A stretch of DNA of 8,529 nt from DATLBY01 sp035526665 (lineage in GTDB: Bacteria; Acidobacteriota; Terriglobia; Bryobacterales; Bryobacteraceae), in NCBI GenBank assembly GCA_035526665.1, contig DATLBY010000252.1, positions 1-8,529 of the forward strand, given 5' to 3'. How positions within the stretch are numbered: position 1 is the first letter of the stretch; every line of letters starts with the position of its first letter. Positions 5,577 through 8,529 of this stretch are shown piece by piece. Both the position numbers and the translations under genes were made by a program. The notes below the pieces were generated by a model. The model made no database searches. It was not told the origin of the DNA and saw only the letters and a program-made list of their open reading frames with translations.

Positions 5577-6622
5577 GCCTTCCTCTAAAAACCGATTATC
5601 CGCCAATGGAAGCCCAATCGGCTCTCAAAATTCCGGAAGGCGATGAATGGCAATACGAACCCAAATGGGACGGCTTCCGCTGCCTGGCCTTCCGCGATGG
5701 CTCGCAGGTGGAGATTCAATCCAAATCGGGCCAATCGCTCGGCCGGTACTTTCCCGAGGTGGTTGAGGCAATCCTGGCACTGGAAGCCAAAAAATTTGTT
5801 CTCGACGGAGAGATTATCGTCCCGGTCGGCAAGCAATTGTCCTTCGATGACCTGCTGCAGCGGATCCATCCGGCCGCGAGCCGGATCGCGAAGCTTTCCA
5901 AGGAGACACCGGCGCAGCTGGTCGTCTTCGACCTCCTGGTCGACGAGCACGGGAGTCCGCTGGTGGCCGAGCCTCTCCATGTCCGGCGCAAAAAGCTGGA
6001 TGACTTCGCGGCCAAATTTTTCCAGGGCGGCATCCAGCTCTCGCCGGCGACGCCGAAGTTCAGCGTCGCCAAAAAATGGTTCGAGACATTGGGCGGCGGA
6101 CTGGACGGCATCATCGCCAAAAAGGTCAATCTGCCGTATCAGTCGGGCGAGCGCACCGGCATGTTGAAGATCAAGAATCTCCGCACAGCCGATTGCGTCA
6201 TAGGAGGCTTTCGCTACGCCTCTAAGGGCAAGGTGGCTGGCTCGCTTCTGCTGGGACTCTATGACGACCAGGGACTGCTCCATCATGTCGGTTTTACCTC
6301 CGGACTGTCCGCCGCCGAGCGTCCGGCCCTCACCAAAAGGCTGGAGGCCCTCATCCAGCCCCCGGGGTTCACCGGGCGCGCGCCGGGAGGCCCCAGCCGG
6401 TGGAGCACGGCACGCTCGGAAGAGTGGAACCCTTTGAAACCCGAGTTGGTGGTGGAAGTGCAGTACGACCATTTCACCGGGGGACGCTTCCGGCACGGCA
6501 CCAAACTTCTTCGCTGGCGTCCCGACAAGAAGCCAAAGCAGTGCACCATGGCACAGGTGGAGCGCGATACCCGGTCGCCGTTGGGACTGCTGGCGAGCCA
6601 GTTACAATCCGAAGCGTGGTAA
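5573..6622 (+). CDS. ligD: ATP-dependent DNA ligase (LigD ligase-domain / LigC type)
   Basis: The 349-residue enzyme seals nicks through a lysyl-AMP intermediate. Motif I is EPKWDGFR, with the adenylated lysine at 31; motif IIIa region VLDGEI includes Glu80. VVFDLL is at 117-122. Motif IV is DGIIAKK (178-184), with Asp where Glu is usual. Motif V is MLKIKN (197-202), including Lys199 and Lys201. The OB-fold domain follows, with RFRHGTKLLRWRPDKKP (305-321) carrying the motif VI arginines. Length fits a nucleotidyltransferase plus OB core without extra domains; there is no phosphoesterase domain. The GTG start at 5573 lies inside the GTGA overlap with the polymerase stop, with GGAG 8 bases upstream (5561-5564), so translational coupling is strong. 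Together the two genes supply the polymerase and ligase activities that are fused in Mycobacterium or Pseudomonas LigD. Confidence 0.94.
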   Translation: MSLPLKTDYPPMEAQSALKIPEGDEWQYEPKWDGFRCLAFRDGSQVEIQSKSGQSLGRYFPEVVEAILALEAKKFVLDGEIIVPVGKQLSFDDLLQRIHPAASRIAKLSKETPAQLVVFDLLVDEHGSPLVAEPLHVRRKKLDDFAAKFFQGGIQLSPATPKFSVAKKWFETLGGGLDGIIAKKVNLPYQSGERTGMLKIKNLRTADCVIGGFRYASKGKVAGSLLLGLYDDQGLLHHVGFTSGLSAAERPALTKRLEALIQPPGFTGRAPGGPSRWSTARSEEWNPLKPELVVEVQYDHFTGGRFRHGTKLLRWRPDKKPKQCTMAQVERDTRSPLGLLASQLQSEAW

Positions 6623-6636
6623 GCTGCGGAATTCGC

Positions 6637-6642
6637 GGGAGG
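6637..6642 (+). promoter_or_regulatory. Shine-Dalgarno GGGAGG pointing to a CTG start for the GGT-like gene
   Basis: GGGAGG is the only strong ribosome-binding site near the gene, and it stands 6 bases before the in-frame CTG at 6649. It is 54 bases before the first in-frame ATG (6697), too far to serve it, and downstream of the in-frame GTG at 6616. Confidence 0.55.
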
Positions 6643-6648
6643 TTCTTT

Positions 6649-8370
6649 CTGACCAAACGTTTATTGTTCCTGCTGCCGCTCTTGAGCGTTTCCTTAATGG
6701 CGCAAATCAACGACGAAGAAAAAGAGACGACGCGTCACCAGGCTCGGTCGATGGTGGCTACCAAATTCGGCATAGTGGCCACCAGCCAGACCCTTGCGTC
6801 GGCGGCCGGCGCCCGGATATTGGAGGCGGGCGGGAATGCCGTGGACGCAGCCATCGCCGCAAACGCAGTGCTTGGCCTGGTGGAGCCAACATCGAACGGC
6901 ATCGGCGGCGACCTTTTCGCCGTCGTCTATGAGGCAAAATCGGGCAAACTCTACGGCCTAAACTCCAGCGGCTGGGCGCCCTCCGGGCTAACCATTGAAT
7001 TTCTCCAGTCGAAGGGCAAGCAGTCGATGCCCGCAGCGGGAATCTACACCGTTACCGTGCCCGGCGCAGTTGCCGGTTGGGACGCGCTGCAGCATCGTTT
7101 TGGAACCATGCCTTTATCCAAGGTCCTGCAGCCGGCCATTTACTACGCCAGCAATGGATTTCCGGTCACCGAGATTATCGCCGAGAGTTGGAAGAATTCA
7201 CTGGCAAAGCTTTCCGAGTACGAGGACTCCAAGCGGACGTATTTGCCCGATGGAAAACCGCCGGAAGTGGGCCAGATTTTCCGCAACCGCGACCTGGCCG
7301 CCTCGCTGCAGGCCATCGCGGCAACCGGCCGCGACGCGTTCTACAAAGGAAAGATCGCGGACGCGATTTTGCGAGTATCCAAGGAACTGGATGGCACCTT
7401 CCAGGCTTCCGACCTGGCCGAGTTTAAGTCCGAGTGGGTGGAGCCAATCTCCACCAACTATCGTGGATGGACCGTCTCTGAGCTGCCCCCGAACGGAATG
7501 GGTGTCGCCGCGCTTTCCATGCTCAATCTGATGGAGCGTTTTCCCATGAGCGAGTACGGACATAATAGCGCCAAGGCGCTGCATGTCCTGATCGAGGCCA
7601 AGAAACTGGCTTACGCCGATATGCTGCGGTATGTGGGGGATCCCAGGATGGCCTCGGTTCCGGTGCAGGAGATGCTCTCCAAGCAGTTGGCCGAAGAGCG
7701 CGCCAAACTGATCCGGCAGGATCAGGCAGCCTGCAGTGTGGTCGCCTCCGAGCTGAAGCAAATTGCCTCCAAGCCGGGTGCGGACACCATTTACATGAGC
7801 GCCATCGATCGCGAGGGCAATATCGTTTCCCTCATTCAAAGCAATTACCAGGGCTTCGGGTCGGGCGTAGTCCCGCGCGGCGCCGGATTCATGCTCCACA
7901 ACCGGGGAGCGCTGTTTACCATGGAACCCGGTCAGCCGAACTCGCTATCTCCGCGCAAGCGGCCGCTGCACACCATTATTCCTGCGTTCATGTCGAAGGG
8001 CGATATCCGTATCGGCTTCGGCATTATGGGTGGCTGGAATCAGGCGCAGGCTCACGCGCAGTTCGTGTCGAATGTAGTGGACCACGGCATGAATATTCAG
8101 GGTGCTATGGAAGCCGCCAGGTTCACCAAGAAGACCTTTGAAGGCTGCGACGTCTCCCTGGAAGCGCGCGTCAGCGAGTCTACCCAGGAGGAGTTGCGGG
8201 CGTTGGGCCACGTGATCACAGCCGTTTCCCCTTACTCGGGGCTGAACATGGGCGGGGGACAGGCGGTAATGAGCAATGGCGGCCGTGTTCACTTCGGAGC
8301 CTCGGACCCCAGGAAAGACGGGGCCGCCGTCCCGGAGAATCCGGATTTCTTCGCTGTCCGGAAACGCTGA
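6649..8370 (+). CDS. ggt: Secreted gamma-glutamyltranspeptidase-superfamily hydrolase (YwrD-like subclass)
   Basis: Members are Ntn-hydrolases that cleave themselves before a catalytic Thr and attack gamma-glutamyl or related amides. Started at CTG 6649 the product is 573 residues. Residues 1-18 (TKRLLFLLPLLSVSLMA) form a signal peptide, so it acts outside the cytoplasm. The large subunit has ATSQTLASAAGARILEAGG, GNAVDAAIAAN, EPTSNGIGGD and VPGAVAGW. Cleavage should occur before Thr380 in GADTIYMSAID, giving a 194-residue small subunit with FGSG, KRPLHTIIPAF and IMGGWNQAQAHAQ. Compared with E. coli GGT, Ser107 replaces the Arg that binds the substrate carboxylate. The NNQMDDF segment carrying the binding Asp reads HNRGALF. 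The substrate may therefore not be glutathione. Alternative starts are GTG 6616 (no ribosome site) and ATG 6697 (loses the signal peptide). A longer in-frame extension into the ligase gene is spurious. It lies 26 bases after the ligase and may be in the same transcript. Confidence 0.9.
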   Translation: MTKRLLFLLPLLSVSLMAQINDEEKETTRHQARSMVATKFGIVATSQTLASAAGARILEAGGNAVDAAIAANAVLGLVEPTSNGIGGDLFAVVYEAKSGKLYGLNSSGWAPSGLTIEFLQSKGKQSMPAAGIYTVTVPGAVAGWDALQHRFGTMPLSKVLQPAIYYASNGFPVTEIIAESWKNSLAKLSEYEDSKRTYLPDGKPPEVGQIFRNRDLAASLQAIAATGRDAFYKGKIADAILRVSKELDGTFQASDLAEFKSEWVEPISTNYRGWTVSELPPNGMGVAALSMLNLMERFPMSEYGHNSAKALHVLIEAKKLAYADMLRYVGDPRMASVPVQEMLSKQLAEERAKLIRQDQAACSVVASELKQIASKPGADTIYMSAIDREGNIVSLIQSNYQGFGSGVVPRGAGFMLHNRGALFTMEPGQPNSLSPRKRPLHTIIPAFMSKGDIRIGFGIMGGWNQAQAHAQFVSNVVDHGMNIQGAMEAARFTKKTFEGCDVSLEARVSESTQEELRALGHVITAVSPYSGLNMGGGQAVMSNGGRVHFGASDPRKDGAAVPENPDFFAVRKR

Positions 8371-8373
8371 GGC

Positions 8374-8529
8374 CTAATAGCGCACTTTACTGATCAGCTG
8401 GTCCCACTCGCGAAAGGCAACCAGCGAATCCTCGCGCATGATCGGGATCATCGGGACCGCGCGCCGGTCGACCGGCCGTGCGATCTCCTGGTAGATGAAG
8501 GAATCGTCGAATCCGGCCTTGCCCGCATC
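8374..8529 (-). CDS. C-terminal end of an unrecognised protein (partial)
   Basis: A minus-strand frame is open from the right window edge to a TAG at 8374-8376, giving 51 residues with no start in view. It contains FDDSFIYQEIARPVDRRAVP, MIPIMREDSL and a final AFREWDQLISKVRY. It is charged, has no membrane segment, and I do not recognise the family. Three bases separate it from the stop of the GGT-like gene, so the two are tightly convergent. GC-rich codon use like the neighbours supports a real gene end. Confidence 0.6.
   Translation of the reverse strand, partial: DAGKAGFDDSFIYQEIARPVDRRAVPMIPIMREDSLVAFREWDQLISKVRY

Noticed and set aside
5585..6496. 303-codon minus-strand open frame opposite the ligase gene
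   Set aside because: It is antisense to a strongly supported ligase, has no recognisable motif, and is explained by the GC-rich codon pattern.
6400..6648. In-frame N-terminal extension of the GGT-like reading frame back to an ATG at 6400
   Set aside because: It overlaps the end of the ligase gene in another frame, encodes low-complexity Arg/Gly-rich sequence, and precedes a clear signal peptide and Shine-Dalgarno.
7198..7899. 233-codon minus-strand open frame inside the GGT-like gene
   Set aside because: It is a shadow of the coding frame with no family signature or ribosome site of note.
1..8529. Mobile element, CRISPR array, tRNA or phage-type module
   Set aside because: No transposase or integrase motifs, no spaced direct repeats and no cloverleaf-like sequence were seen; gene composition is uniform across the window.

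Overview
The window looks like a chromosomal segment of a moderately GC-rich soil-type bacterium, most likely an acidobacterium of the Solibacter/Bryobacter kind. That placement is inferred from the gene mix (bacterial astacin, FmdE-family protein, circularly permuted ATP-grasp protein, bactofilin, split LigD-type repair genes). There is no rRNA or other marker to confirm it. Nine protein genes are supported, two of them cut by the window ends. No tRNA, rRNA, CRISPR array, insertion sequence or phage gene was seen.

Layout. Positions 1-1924 (minus strand) hold a tight three-gene cluster, read right to left: an FmdE-family zinc-ribbon protein, a ThiE/TenI-superfamily protein starting on GTG 3 bases after it, and a secreted astacin-type zinc metalloprotease starting 7 bases after that and running off the left edge. 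Just upstream of the cluster is a strong minus-strand terminator (1947-1991). It belongs to a small glycine-zipper lipoprotein gene (2022-2462, minus). Divergent from this is a circularly permuted ATP-grasp-like gene (2640-4037, plus). It meets a bactofilin gene (4089-4532, minus) at a shared palindromic terminator. Divergent from the bactofilin is an operon of a LigD-type primase-polymerase (4674-5576) and an ATP-dependent DNA ligase (5573-6622), overlapping by GTGA. A secreted gamma-glutamyltranspeptidase-superfamily gene follows (about 6649-8370). The C-terminal 51 codons of an unrecognised minus-strand gene converge on it at the right edge.

Functions. The polymerase/ligase pair is a bacterial NHEJ end-processing and sealing module with domains on separate polypeptides; no Ku gene and no LigD phosphoesterase domain are in view. 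The bactofilin and the lipoprotein are envelope/cytoskeleton proteins. The astacin and the GGT-like protein are exported hydrolases.

The most interesting points are active-site departures in three recognisable enzymes. The TenI/ThiE-like protein lacks both ThiE metal-binding Asp residues and the TenI catalytic His. The ATP-grasp protein has a degraded glycine-rich loop and a changed upstream motif. The GGT-like protein lacks the classical gamma-glutamyl-binding Arg and Asp. Other points are the unusual FmdE/TenI-like/astacin linkage behind a terminator, and a probable CTG start on the GGT gene. I do not see clear evidence of an entirely new system; the FmdE/TenI-like pair is the best candidate for unexplained biochemistry.
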